Assembly: GCA_014338405.1 (NCBI GenBank)
Contig: JTDE01000460.1
Coordinates: 156,494-220,493, forward strand
Reading direction: 5' to 3'
DNA from: Paragonimus skrjabini miyazakii
Lineage: Eukaryota; Platyhelminthes; Trematoda; Plagiorchiida; Troglotrematidae
Length of the DNA stretch: 64,000 bases
Position 1 is the stretch's first letter. Each line of letters opens with the position of its first letter. The notes under the pieces are model-generated. The model ran no database searches. It was not told the origin of the DNA and worked only from the letters and a program-made list of their open reading frames with translations. A program made the position numbers and the translations under genes. Below are positions 23,941 to 36,427 of the stretch, piece after piece.

Positions 23941-25969
23941 AAGTTATGTATTATTGACGAAAGCAACTCAGATCCGAATCCTCTAACAAAACGAAGGTAA
24001 CTGAATCGTCTACTTGATCACAAAAGCAACGCTCAAATAAGATGAGCGTTCAAGCTATGGTTTTCTTAGGTTTTACAAACTAACATAATGACTATCGTAC
24101 ATGTTATTCTATCTATGAACCACTCATTCGAACCAATGAGTTGTAATTAGTGTTCTGTATCACAAAGTTAAGACCAGCAAGTACATTATGAAAAGATCTT
24201 CTACAAACCAGTGTTTACTCTCTGCTGGATACTCCTCTCAAAATACACATTCATTCACGACACCCTCATGCATTTCGAACTCCAGTCTATCCGCAGTGAA
24301 CCAAGACACAAAAACAGTCGAGTCAGTTTGCTTCATCTTTCACAATATACGATTTACAGCTGATAACAAGTAGCCCCATGAAATAGATAGATATTTCAGA
24401 TGCGACAATATTAGTGTTTCAATATGTCAGAGTTTCCACAAACACAACAGGATTAGACAAATATTGTATACAACCAGATTTGGTTTTATCCACTAGGATA
24501 CCTCAAGTTCCTAACGATAACAAACTGATGGATTTTGTCATTTACGCGCCGAATGAATGCGCACCATTTATTATAGTTTCCTAATTCAGGTTACGATTTG
24601 ATAACACTAGAGGATACCACTTGGTGATCATAGGTCTTGGCTAGTGTCCGAGACAACGATTTTGCAAATGAGATAGTGGAACAACTGAAAGCAGCAAAGT
24701 ATGTCTGACATTCGGGAAATGAAATCAACAAAACCACTCACATACAACAATAATCTCTCTATTACGATTACTGTCGTCAAGTATCATCGTATTATTTGTG
24801 CTAAATTTTCTAGTGGCCGAAACTGCAAATTTGATATCATATTTGTTCCGTTGAACAAACAAGAGATCGGTCTAATTGAAGGCAAGGGATGGCTGACAAG
24901 AAAGGTTGCAGAATTAATGAAAATTGGCGAAAGATTATACCAAGATGCTTTGACGACAGCGTGAGTGATTATGACATTTTGGATAGGGGATGGGAGAATG
25001 ATACAAATACGACAGACCACTGGTGAGCAGACATGCAGAACGTTTGAACAATGGAGTCTATGAGTAAGTTTCACAGATAGGCTCATGTAGCATGTCCACT
25101 TCGGATGCTTGTTGAACCGGATAGCTGTTTGGACCGTTGGAATTCGATATCAACAGTGAATTGCAGTCGGTGTTCCAAATGTGAAATTTTCCCAGCGGAA
25201 AGATAAACTTTTACAAACGGGATATGGTGAATGGAATTTATACCGTCTACAATTTTGTAACATAAGAGGCAAAAGTTTGCTTCTCACTATTACAGACAGA
25301 TTATTTGTGTCTGAGGATGCAAACGTATTACAAATCAGCAGTAATTATCATGCATTAGTTAGACGGGTGAGCTTTTTCACAGACCATGCTAGTGTGACGA
25401 GCATTAGAATGGTGGCACCGGGGGACAGTGTTCATCAGGATGACTTGGCCAATACTCGAATGTGTACCGGTAGAAATAACGGACAGACAGAGGCCGAGGG
25501 TCCCCGTAAGTTATGCACACAACTTACCAAGCTGAACACCAAAGTGGCCTCAATGGAATGACGACTGCCGGAGTTACGTTAGGACCAAGCAGGTACAGGT
25601 ACAGATGAACCTCCCAGCTTCTCTCTGAGCCACTCGTATGAAACCCGACGCAGTTCACTTCATATCATTCTGCAACGGTTCACGAGTATTAAAATTTAAC
25701 TTTGTGACTCTAAGCTGCCATATCAGAGTTATCTGCGGAGTGGTTTTCAAGTAATTTTGGTCAAAATACCCGACATGAGAGTGCATTGTAATACTGAACA
25801 GATCGGTTTTGTTTTATCAGAGGTCAGTCGACAGACCACAGGCATTTTGTTCTTCGATACAGTTGCTGATCGCCTTCTTTCACTGTAGATCGATCACTGA
25901 ATGGATTACAGGCAGAATCTTTTGACACTTCGTGTCTTTTATCGTTTTTTTCTGTGTCTCCTACTTCTT
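23941..25969. other. Unassigned; possible exon and possible decayed element frame
   Basis: At 24862-24960 (+) an open stretch (RKVAELMKIGERLYQDA) ends in GC|GTGAGT. At 25181-25640 (+) is a 126-residue frame. A second, broken frame over its 3' part (LTKLNTKVASME, two stops) resembles a coiled coil, as found in retroelement ORF1 or gag proteins. Neither is firm. Confidence 0.2.
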
Positions 25970-26069
25970 NNNNNNNNNNNNNNNNNNNNNNNNNNNNNNN
26001 NNNNNNNNNNNNNNNNNNNNNNNNNNNNNNNNNNNNNNNNNNNNNNNNNNNNNNNNNNNNNNNNNNNNN
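25970..26069. other. Assembly gap (100 N)
   Basis: Exactly 100 N, a common placeholder for a gap of unknown size. Confidence 1.
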
Positions 26070-28650
26070 AATGTCATATTATAATCTCCATTAGGTCAAT
26101 TCAAAACTGCATCAGTTGATTTGGCGGATATAAAAAATTTCGTTTGGCCGAATTTGTTTGTTAGTGACCATCAGTACTGCTCACCTACCAGGTATTTTTG
26201 ATCTACGTTAACTGACCATGCATGTTGTCGCAAGCGCTTTCTTGGATAACACCTACTCATAACGTGTGACTGTTTTTCAAACACTGACGCAACTTACATC
26301 TCATATGTGTTACATGTTCAAGATATTATGTAACGTGAACCCATTAATGAACTTATAACTATGTATCGGTCAATTTGGAAGAGTGTTTGATAAGTTCTAA
26401 ATAGTCCAATGGATTTCACATTAAGACTAATGACGTCGCCTTATCTGTATTAAATAACACGGTCTTACAAACATGTCCCACAGTGTACCTCAGAATGACA
26501 AGACCGCGGTCCAATTGCGCATTGCTTTACTTCACTGTTTCATTGTGCATCACTGTACAGCTGTCCAAGACGTTCGTAGGTACCGATTGCGTAACTCAGT
26601 CTAATCGACCGCTTTAGATGTATCTCGTAGATGAAAATATGTTGACTCACGAGAACTGATCATGGTGGTTTACGGGATAAGGTAGGACATAGTAACGGAC
26701 TACATAATCGGTATTCATAAAAGCCACGTAAGCAACGATGAGCACGACTCGCATAATAATACCAAATTATTTTATACATGCTGGCCGATTGGTTACTACG
26801 CCAGTGCACGTTCGTAAAATCTATGCTACGACAAGTCACTTTTTATATATCTCACTTTTGTAGTTCACGTTGATCATGAACTTTTAAAATGACCCTATAG
26901 CCAACTTTGTTGTGTAGCTCACAATACTGGTTAGAAAAGTTTGGTTATTATTGAAATGTAAACAGCTGCTACAGGTTAGATAATACTGTTGGACACAAGG
27001 CGAGCAAGTGTTTTTTTGGTTTTCTCCATGGCACTGAAATACATCAATCTTCAGGCGGATAAGCAATAAAACTTGTTGTTCAAACAGGCGTGTCTAGATG
27101 TAGAACAATTTGTCCATCGTCAAGTCATGTTGTACGTCACTTTATGTGAAAGAAATTATCGGACATAAAACTCTGCTTCTTTAACTCAACGAGATAAATG
27201 TTAAATTATTCAAGTAATGTCTAACGTAATCCGGTGAATGTCACAAGGTTATTCGGTCTACAGACAATGGCTTCTCGTAAATTACTACAATGACCAATTC
27301 ATGAATCACCTTTGACCACACGGTGCCACAGTCAGAAAATCGTCGGTTAGATCACACATCTGTTTTACTGTGCTTGCCAGAGTGATTTTAGTGTGTGTAG
27401 TGAGGAGATGAAAAGTAATGTCTGAGCCAGCCATATGGAGATTTTGTTGGCATAATTTCCAGTCTCAACCGATGTGTCTGTGACAGAATGTGATTGCGTG
27501 ATTGCAGTGCAGCGTCAATGGTTAGGTGGATTTAGCTGACAACTTCAGCTAAATTTCAGAATTCATCAGTCTATGCGATCACATTTGTTGGGCTGAAGCT
27601 AGCATTCATTGCATCACAAATGCTTGTCGGCAAAATAACACCAAAAGTCATAATATACACCTGACACTAAAAGATGACGATAACTTTTCCGTTGAGTTCA
27701 AGTTTTTGATGACCTACAGACTATCCAGATTTCAGTAAGCCATGACACTCCTTGAAGATTATTAGCATTTTTAGAGGGTGAAATTATCAGAGTTTACAAT
27801 ACAGTGGTCGGTACTTCATCCTACGTTTTCGCTTCGTCCCCAAGGGGCAACCACAGCCCAAACATGGGGTAAGTTACAAATATAGTGCTGTGCTGATTTG
27901 CAGATACTCCTCCGTAAAAGATTTAGTGTTGCGGACGTTGTAACTAGAGACAGTGGCTCAGTTGCAGACATTGCAATGTGCCAAAATCGACAGCTACCTT
28001 TCGAAGGTGACCTAAATGAGAAGGTCTTTGCTCTCAAATTTAAATGTGATTTTACAAACATAACTAGCCTTGGCATCTAAATAGAAGAACTCCTTGAAGT
28101 TTGTAACACGGTTAGATCGATTAGTGGAGGTAGTAAAGAAATCTGTTTAGAGAACGAGGTCAAACATGAAGAACTAGGTTCACCAGGAACGATTACTTCT
28201 TCGGACTCTTGAATGTGAAAGGTTGTTGTGTAGCTGTATACGTTGTCTGCTGCTCAAAAACGTCCGCGATACGTAAGTCATTTCTTTCTAAATCACCTGA
28301 ACTTATCAAGTTCAGTGTGTATTTTACTAGTACTTCACCTTGTCTGACTGATGCATTCTATCACACTGTATGTCACTAACAGTTTCCATAGTAAAAACTT
28401 CTCCTACCTATAGGTCATTATGTACATCCAGATCTTGAATCGGATTTGAACGAGGTTCATGCTCATTTCAGTTAACTTTTATCTTGCGATCACAGATGTC
28501 AACGTAGGGAAAGAAAATGATATCTTGCGCGTCGGATTACTTTTCATAGACCTTTCAGTCCGACCCGCGGGACATGCATTAAGTACAGTCTTTACACAGG
28601 CACTCACTCGATCGTAGCCACCAAGTGGTCGTTATAGTTCACAGTGTTCT
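26070..28650. other. No recognisable feature
   Basis: No long frame or element similarity seen on either strand. Confidence 0.35.
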
Positions 28651-29125
28651 TGTTAGGGCGTCCATGTTTTTCTGTCCAAAACCGCCTCCGTCCTCAGTCC
28701 TAATTTGTGGAACTGTTCAGAACGGCCAAGAAGTGACCTTGGCTGGTTTTTCACCCATCCGACTTTTTATTCCGCTATGCGTGTTAGTGACCCTAACGAT
28801 TTTTTCGGGCAACTGTCCTTCTTTTTTATGACTCGGAAATGTATTTTGGCCACCGCGCACCATATAAGTAGTTTGTATTTTTCGCCTTAGTCACATATGT
28901 TTTGGGGCGGAACATAGCCGTTTTTTGTACGTGTCTTTTGACTTGAGTTGGGAGCAGAAACACGAGACAGTTACGGTAATTTTTGGGACCGAGACTTTTT
29001 CATGTAATTATTACCGGGAGGAGAATCCGAATTCTGCCAAAGCGCACTACGATATCAAGGACAAACCCGCGTATTATTTTGGAGGGTTTACAACGGCTGT
29101 CGAGTTATATTTATTTCTGTCTACA
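28651..29125 (+). mobile_element. Solo LTR-like repeat, plus copy
   Basis: A block starting TGTTAGGGCGTCCATG and ending about CTGTCTACA matches, in reverse orientation, 56861-57362. Shared islands include CCAAAACCGCCTCCGTCCT, GGAACTGTTCAGA.CGG, TTTTTATTCCGCT, a TATA-like box (CCATATAAGTAG against CCATAAAAGTAC), GTTTTGGGGCGGAACA and GGAGGGTTTACAAC. TG...CA ends, about 475 bp, an internal TATA box and no coding content suggest an LTR. TTTGGTAACA a few bases downstream might be a primer-binding-site relic. I could not see a target-site duplication, and the parent element is unknown (Gypsy-type would be my guess). Confidence 0.5.
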
Positions 29126-29788
29126 AGTAGTTTGGTAACAATCAGTCATCAAGCCAACTGGGTAAACTTTACGGGGACAATAGATGGCACAAGTTGGACT
29201 ATTATCGGTGGTTCATCGACAGTGCTGATGCTGTCAATAAGTAAATTCATGTAAGGGAACCACAACCGAGTAAAAGACGAACTTCAGCTAGGTTATGCAC
29301 AAAGAAACTACTTAGATCTGAAGTATCCGTATGGAATGAATAATAAATGGAAGTGAATGAGTAATAACGTGCGCATTACTAATGTGTTTGCAATCAGACA
29401 TCGGTAGCAGTGTGAACAGTAACACGACAATAATGTCAACTGAAATTTTTTTAAAAAAAAGCTCTAATATCACTCCAAAACTATCATACAGCATTGTCGT
29501 TAAACACAATAAACCCGCTATCCTATAACCGAATGTTAAAGATAAGATTATTGTTTCTGAATTGCAGCTAACAAATATTCTCATTTTGTCTATGTTTTTA
29601 TTAACAACCAAATATGCACATCGTATACCATTATGACTGACACTACTCTCAACATCACGAATATAACCATCATCGCATGTATCATGATACGAAAGCTCGA
29701 GAAGTATCTTTACATCAAGTCAGATTGGTTTGTTTTTTAAATGATGCCGAAAAGATTAACAAGAGGACTGATGTGACCAGGACATTAA
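29126..29788. other. No recognisable feature
   Basis: Sequence after the LTR-like repeat shows no gag or pol, consistent with a solo LTR. Confidence 0.35.
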
Positions 29789-29992
29789 TTAATCAACCTG
29801 CTTAGAGCAAGGTGGCAACGGACCAAAACGATTGTTGAGGTTAAGCTGGTAGATATCACCTTTCTTGATTTCTTCACAAGCTTCTTCAAAATCGAACATA
29901 TTGTGCCGTGTACGAAACTTCAACAGTAGGTTGTTGCTGGCTGAGCACTTGTATGGCTCATAAACCGATATATTAGTGTAAACGTTAAGAGT
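29789..29992 (-). CDS. Candidate exon, 67 residues, unknown protein
   Basis: On the minus strand a frame opens after ATAACAG|ACT and runs 67 codons to TAA (29789-29791), or to a CAG|GTTGAT splice site just before it. It has ordinary protein composition, including NMFDFEEACEEIKKGDIYQL and NRFGPLPPC, unlike the stop-rich surroundings. There is no in-frame ATG near its start, so it would be an internal or last exon. Family unknown. Confidence 0.3.
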   Translation of the reverse strand, partial: TLNVYTNISVYEPYKCSASNNLLLKFRTRHNMFDFEEACEEIKKGDIYQLNLNNRFGPLPPCSKQVD

Positions 29993-32663
29993 CTGTTATC
30001 TGCCTGATACTTATCGATTAGCCGTGTAGCTCATTTTTAATTCAATTTTAGACCTGCAGTTGTTCATATTATTTGTCCATGAACCATCACAGACTTTAAC
30101 TCTCCCATCACTACTATGTCATGATTATACGGAAGAGTAACGAAGTAAGCAAGTATTAGTAAAAAAAGGAAATATCTCATAGTGATCTCGACAATCCCCA
30201 TCATTAGTAATTAAAGCGTCAGCTTTCATTCAACTCCTTTACACGTGAATTGATGAACATCATTGAAAATTCTCAAAGTTAGTGTTTATAAGACAGATAA
30301 GCTGGCTGTCACTGTTCATGGGTGAGATTTAAACACGGTAGTTCTATAAGCTGGTCTCCCAACACCCTTTTTGGTGAGGAAGAAACCCAATATGACCCTC
30401 AGGATGCTAACACAGTCTTTGGAGACTTTACAGTTGCAGGGCTTTAGTTTGATACTTGACTTACCGGCACTTCTCTATCTTGAGTTTAAACTTCCCGACC
30501 ATTCCTCAAGACAGACAGCAAAGCAAGATTACAAAGCGCATTTTAACGCCTCGTCCACTTTCTTACTCAGAATGATCGTCCAAATGTTGTTGTTCCTTAA
30601 AATAGTGTCAATCTACCAGAAAATACTTTAAATTGATCTATAGGATGCTACAATAGCCGTCCTATGCTTGAAAGCTTAGCTTAAATCATAGTTCCAGAGG
30701 TCCTTTGGTGAAACTACAACGCAAACTGGATTATCTGAAATGCCTACAACATTCTTTCAATGTTAGGGTACGCTTACTCAAGAACACCCTGGCAGAATTT
30801 ATTGTAACAGCGTCAGCCATTGCCAGGTTTATGCCCATCAACACAAGCTAATATGGTGTGGGACTTTTAGCGCCAAAACTAGCAAGTCATTGCTTGTGTC
30901 GTGCTTTAATGGTATATGTGGTTTATGGTTGTTCTAGGTTCTACTTGCGTCTGACTACACTAGGATTTACGCTCTTATAACCTGTTACATGTTTTGAAAC
31001 AAAAACCAATCTGTCTGCTATTCTTTTACTTTGTGTTGTTTCACCATCGCTTAACACTATATAAAATGCTCATAAGTATTTTGAGCTTTTCCTAATCTGC
31101 AAAACCATGGTGATTCTAATGACTTCAAAGTGTGTGTATGAAACATGAACAATAAATTAAAAACCCAGTAATCAGTAAGCTACTTGTCAAAAGTAGATCA
31201 AAAAATGTATGGTAGTTATCAAACTGATGTAATACATCATTCTAACTTTGTCCGACGAATAAACTCGATCACACAAAGAGTTAACTCGTGGCTAGACTAC
31301 ATTTCTATGTGAGTAACGTGTCTCAGTAAAAGTTTTATCATATTTCATACTGACTACATCAACAATTCAATCGGTGATCACGTTAATCAGATTCAAAGCC
31401 TTTGATTACACATCATAAATTTGAGAGTAGATAAATACAGTTGGGCGTGTGTATTGTACATGAAAATTATTTACAGGACCCACAAAGTGAAACTGATCGT
31501 GTAGCAAGCAAACACGATTGTCTGTAAGCAAATAATGAACACAAATGCTGACAATTTGACAAAGGACAACATCGCTCATACGTCAACAGTGAAACGAGAG
31601 CTGTCTTACAAAGCAGAATAAAACAGTTTGTCATAAAATTCTGAGATTCCGCCTTGCCCGTTGAACGTATGAAAAAAATCCATATAGTTTAACTAATCAT
31701 GGTTTTCGGTGGATGAAAAATTATCGTTCAGGACCTTATTTCGCACAGAATGGCACAAATGTGGTACATCCATATTTTTGCGTTAACGGTTGTAGAAGGA
31801 CATTGTGAGAAGTTTAAATTGGGTTTCGAAAAACATACTTCCATTTACGACAGTAATATAGCAATGCTCAACATGCCCTGTTTAACAGCAACGAGACAAC
31901 AGAAAATGATCCTTCAGTTTCACAACTACACAATTAATACATCGAAGTCAGACAACAAGTAGATTAGGTAAGAGGATTTGTGTAAACATGGATTCACAAG
32001 AGTGCCTCTTTGAGCTGACCTATTCGGGGACACTTACAAACAGGCCCAAAAACGAAGTCACAAGACCTAAACACTTATTTGATTTCTTGGCAAGATGGAT
32101 TAGGAAAGGTAATGGTTTGCGCTGCCATTTTCTGTTTCTATAATCACAAACATTTCACTACACTGATGTTGTAATTCATGGAAAACGATGTCAAAGAGCA
32201 TGTAGATTTTTTAAATTAGTACAATTGCATAACTACTCTTGTGTTAGCTTCTAAAGCAATCCAAAGTGTTTACTGTTCAGCATAGACGCCGGATGAGGAA
32301 AGAAGCAAGTTCTGTGTTTGACATGCCATGGTACAGTCATTCCTCAAGAGCGAAAAATAGACATTCACCAGGAAACTGACAAGAGCCCCACATTCAGTGG
32401 CGGCTAAATTACATATCGGATTATTATTCTTGGGAAATTATAAGCATGCATATATTAACGATGTTGTATTTTTATGTACTTGTCCTCGCTTCTTTGTATC
32501 CACTGTCAGTTTTTGGTGTTTTCTCCTCAGAATGGACAGCGCGATCATGATTTGTTGTATCAGGTGAACGGATGAAGATCATGCTTATTGCCAAAGTGGA
32601 AGTAACGTCTGAGAGACTGTTTAGTATTCTCACAGAGCTTTAAACCAGTCCAAATCAAAAAAC
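29993..32663. other. No recognisable feature
   Basis: AT-rich, short frames only. Confidence 0.35.
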
Positions 32664-32740
32664 GGAATCAGACTCTAATTCAGCTCTAGTTAGAGCTCAT
32701 CATTAGTGCATCTCCCTATCACAGCATGGATTTGAACTTT
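32664..32740 (-). mobile_element. Hammerhead SINE, copy 4 (hammerhead and B box only)
   Basis: On the minus strand a B-box relic (GTTCAAATCC) precedes a hammerhead with a perfect stem II (GCTCTAACTAGAGC). The core is damaged (ATGATGA for CTGATGA, TGAA for GAAA), so it should not cleave. Confidence 0.6.
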
Positions 32741-32856
32741 GACCAGATGTTTATGAGTGAACCATGTCGCGAGCTGTTTTGTTTCTTTGATGTTAAGTAC
32801 AGCTGAATTATCATTTGCAGAAACAGTCACACTTATTTATGAACAATGCTGAGTTT

Positions 32857-33603
32857 TCAGACAGTCTCGACAAGAGGCAAAGTAACTATTCTCTGAAATC
32901 CAGTCAATGATTCCAGGACTAGAACTGCTCTCCAAGTTGAAAACAAGAAAATCCTTAAAATTGCAGAATGGTATTTTGTAACACACAGGCCGGGCGCTTT
33001 TACTCTGATTGCCCCTAACAATTGTGGATCAACTTTGGGGCAACGTGGAGACACCAGGGAACAGCCACCTTCCGAATTAGGTGTTCCAACAACAGTCCTG
33101 TAAAAGGAAGCAACACAAACAAGCATGAGCAAAAGGCCCAGTAAGCCATGCAAACAATTTACACAAACGTAAACTAAAACGGCACCAACAACACAGCAGC
33201 ACACTGTGTCACACAGTTCAAATTCAGCCTGTGAACGTTTGCTAGTTTCAACTGCGCCCTACAATACTGACCACTGATAGTCAGTATTATTATTCTATGG
33301 TACTACTCACTAACCAGTTTAACAATCACTAACGATACGTTTATAACAGCCATAATTTGCCTTATACAATCTGAGCTGACAGATATTCCATCAGTGGACG
33401 TGGATGAATGTGCAGCAAAGCTTAGCAGAGGTGATGCGTTTTGCGCTTGATACGTACGTCTGCTCAATGCAGCTGAGAATTGGTTGCGCTCGTGTTCGTT
33501 TCGTAGATATGGATGTCGTCCGGTCCGTGCGTTAAACACGTACAGGTAGCGAATGGAATTGGGTGAATGACGGTGGCCTCTTTGCAAAATCCCCACTGGC
33601 AGC
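32857..33603 (-). CDS. Candidate two-exon gene fragment with a membrane segment
   Basis: On the minus strand exon A (33603-33311, 293 nt) is fully open and ends in GGTTA|GTGAGT. Exon B (33251-32857) follows GGGCGCAG and keeps the frame (phase 1) to a stop. Exon A is polar and arginine-rich (RYLYVFNARTGRHPYL, ERNQFSAALSRRTYQAQN). Exon B begins ETSKRSQAEFEL and then enters a long hydrophobic stretch (VVGAVLVYVCVNCL, LLGLLLMLVCVASF), a possible membrane segment. That stretch may instead be a T-rich intron, because GCTTCCTTTTACAG near its end is a good acceptor. Family not recognised. Confidence 0.3.
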
Positions 33604-36027
33604 CTATTATTGAGAATTATATGGAAACTATCAAGATGCTCTTGTACAAAAGCTGTTATTATTTTGCCTACATATTCAATATGCTATAAAAAAAAGAGGT
33701 CTTGCTCTCAGCAGACTGAATTTCAAAGAGTTTGTTAACTGGTTACGAATATATGGAATCTAAAATGCCAAACCTTATTTACAAATCAACGATTGCCCGT
33801 CCTCTCTATCCTCATAAAATTTGGTCGTGATGTTTTAACGGAAGTTTGCGTTTCCGGCACACCAACGACCAGTACCTGTCTTGACATTTGCAGTGGGTTA
33901 GTAGGTTTGTTCTTCACCTCTTTCTTGAAATTAGTAATTTTCATTTCAACCAGGTCTCTGGCATGATCAGTCACTTCAAATTATGCGAGTATTTTTTTAA
34001 ACCATTTTTGCACCCGCTTTCTGGAAGCAGGACATTGGCTAATACTCGAGCATGCTTTCGATCTTTTTCAATCTCCGTCTTTTCATAAACGATTCAAGTT
34101 GGAGAGATACTTTTTTGAAAGGTACCTTCACAAACATTAGAATGTCGTTTTATGCTCATAGTTAAGATCGTGGAAAACTGCGGGTAATAAGCAAACCCAA
34201 TCGACCAGCTGTACCAGCGTTCTGAACAGATTTCATACATCTCTCCAATTTTTGCCCTGCTCAGGATGTAGTAGCCTCTGAATGAATTGGCCCGAATGAG
34301 CTCTCAGTGAACCTACGTTTGTAGGACGTTATGATTTTAGTCGAGTTGTCGCATCAAGTGCTACAACACAATATGATGGTTTTATAGCCATCGTGGTCAA
34401 GAACCATACTAAGCAATAATGAGAAGCAATGTTTTCGTACTAGAGTGAGTGGCAGACGCCATCAATGACAGTTTCAACGGAACATGATCTGTCGATTTTG
34501 CCGGGTTCTAGAGAATAAACACCATCATAGTTTACGATATTCTTACTGATGCCAGACACAAGGTTTTAGTTATCGAGCCACGTTGACGTTGCTAACAGCA
34601 ATTGACGGAGATATGCACGTAGATGAGTTGATAGGATATTTATCATGCATGTGTCAGCCACATGGTATAGACGTGTGATGGTGATTTGAACCTAATTATT
34701 CGTTCGACTGACAAGCAGTCATTCAGCTTTAAACGATAAGGGTTGGGACAATACAACGTATTTAGGCTCTCCGTAGAAAAGCAGAGGAATGTTGCCTGAA
34801 CACAGAAGTTATTGAGCATTTCTGTGACAATAGCAAGCCGAATATCGTTTAGTATGTGTACTTGATAAGACTATAACTACAATAGGTTATAGTTGACGTT
34901 GGTAGCTGACATACTGGAAGTAGGCTGACGCACTGTATATTATACTATAAATTGACTGAGCACTGCCTGGTATGATGTGTTTAGCGCTGCTATAAGCAGT
35001 ACCGAAATCACAGTTGGGTCAACATTTGTCTAGTATAAAACGGAATGAACAGATTCAACAAGTATAAAATTAAATCACAAGAATCCATTTTCATCATGAA
35101 TCACAAGATTTCACGTTCCGCCTTCATCCTCGTTAGTGGAACTCTTACAAATCTGATAGTGAGAACAACGTGAACAGTAAGCTCAGCAGGTGGTGACCAA
35201 TTGTTAGTGTTTTTGACGAGGCTGTGAATCGAAGCTGAACTGTTTAATGGACAAGAGTGGTGCGAGTTCACCTTGCACACATGAACTATATTGACTGAAA
35301 TAATTTGCGGAAATTCTCATTTCGGACAGCTAGTAACACGAACATTAGACGATGAAACACTTTTTCAATAGGGGCGTTCAATCAAATTCAGGCAACTTCT
35401 CTTAGCTTCAGTATACAATTCCACTTTAATTGTTGGGATCAAAATTAACATTTGAACGACTTCTTTCAGATGGGGTTTCTCAGTACTACTTGAAAAGGAA
35501 AAATTCAACGGAATACTGACAGTAAAAATTAGTTTGACTGATTCTTCTACTGAACATACTAAGTTTCTTGCGTTAAGGTCCTTCAAGGCTACTGGATAGT
35601 ACATGTTTTATTTACCTGATAAACTGGTGTGCTCTAGTTTTATTCGGACCATTTGCTTTGTTTTTCTCATGCAGTTTTTCTAACAGACAACTAACCAGTG
35701 GAGGACGAAACCTCAGTATCTACCATTTACTTGAAAAAGTAAACTACATTTTATAACAGTCTAGAGAAGACTTTCTACTGAAGTGTTTTCTCTTCTTAGC
35801 ACTTTAATTCTAAGTTTCATTGTACCAAAGTTCATGCAAGAAATTATTACTTTGAACATTTTTACGCGGTATATTTAAATCGTTCATTTGACTAAACTAA
35901 ACATTTGTAGTTTAGACGAAAAAATTAATAACTTCGCATGGTTTGGGGACAGAGGGTTGAAAACCACTGTTTGAATGAGAACGCACTGAACCTATATCGT
36001 AGTCTGTATAATCTCGGGTTCAAACAG
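33604..36027. other. No recognisable feature
   Basis: No element similarity or convincing exon seen. Confidence 0.35.
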
Positions 36028-36427
36028 CTATCCCATTCGATTAGACGGTTGCCATTCAAACGATCTCTGTCTCATAGACGGACGAACAAGCTGACGGGCA
36101 AGTGCACAGCACGCGTAAACATGTGACATCCACGGCTGATTCAGTGACAGCACAGAGGAAATCCTGTCAATTTGGCCACGCAAATGTGCACATGACACAC
36201 GTTCCGCGTAATTCGGTGATAATTTTGGTACCACGACGATTGCAAAGAAAGAAAGAGAAGGTGTCACTTACTCAGCTGTGATCGGGTCATCTGAAACTGT
36301 AAATATCTCTACGTTAAGTCCCAGATCTACGAGCCTAGCAACAAAGTCCGGAGTCCAGGTCAAAGGGCTTCCCGGATGAGCACCCCTCCTAACCGAGTCG
36401 AATGAGCGGAAGAGTACAACACACCGA
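36028..36427 (-). CDS. Candidate two-exon gene end, unknown protein
   Basis: On the minus strand exon 1 (36427-36272, 156 nt) follows GGTTTAG and is open throughout. A 108-nt intron starts GA|GTAAGTGAC and ends AATTGACAG with no internal AG after its first bases. Exon 2 (36163-36028) continues the frame through the phase-2 junction (GA+G) to TAG. The joined product has ordinary globular composition: SFDSVRRGAHPGSPLTW, DFVARLVDLGLNVEIFTV, then LSLNQPWMSHVYACCALA. Frame continuity across a canonical GTAAGT intron is the main evidence. The upstream exon is unclear, and no obvious polyadenylation signal follows. I do not recognise the family. Confidence 0.4.

Noticed and set aside
28625..29254. 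Three plus-strand frames (68, 61, 109 residues)
   Set aside because: They lie inside the LTR-like repeat and are not conserved in the second copy.
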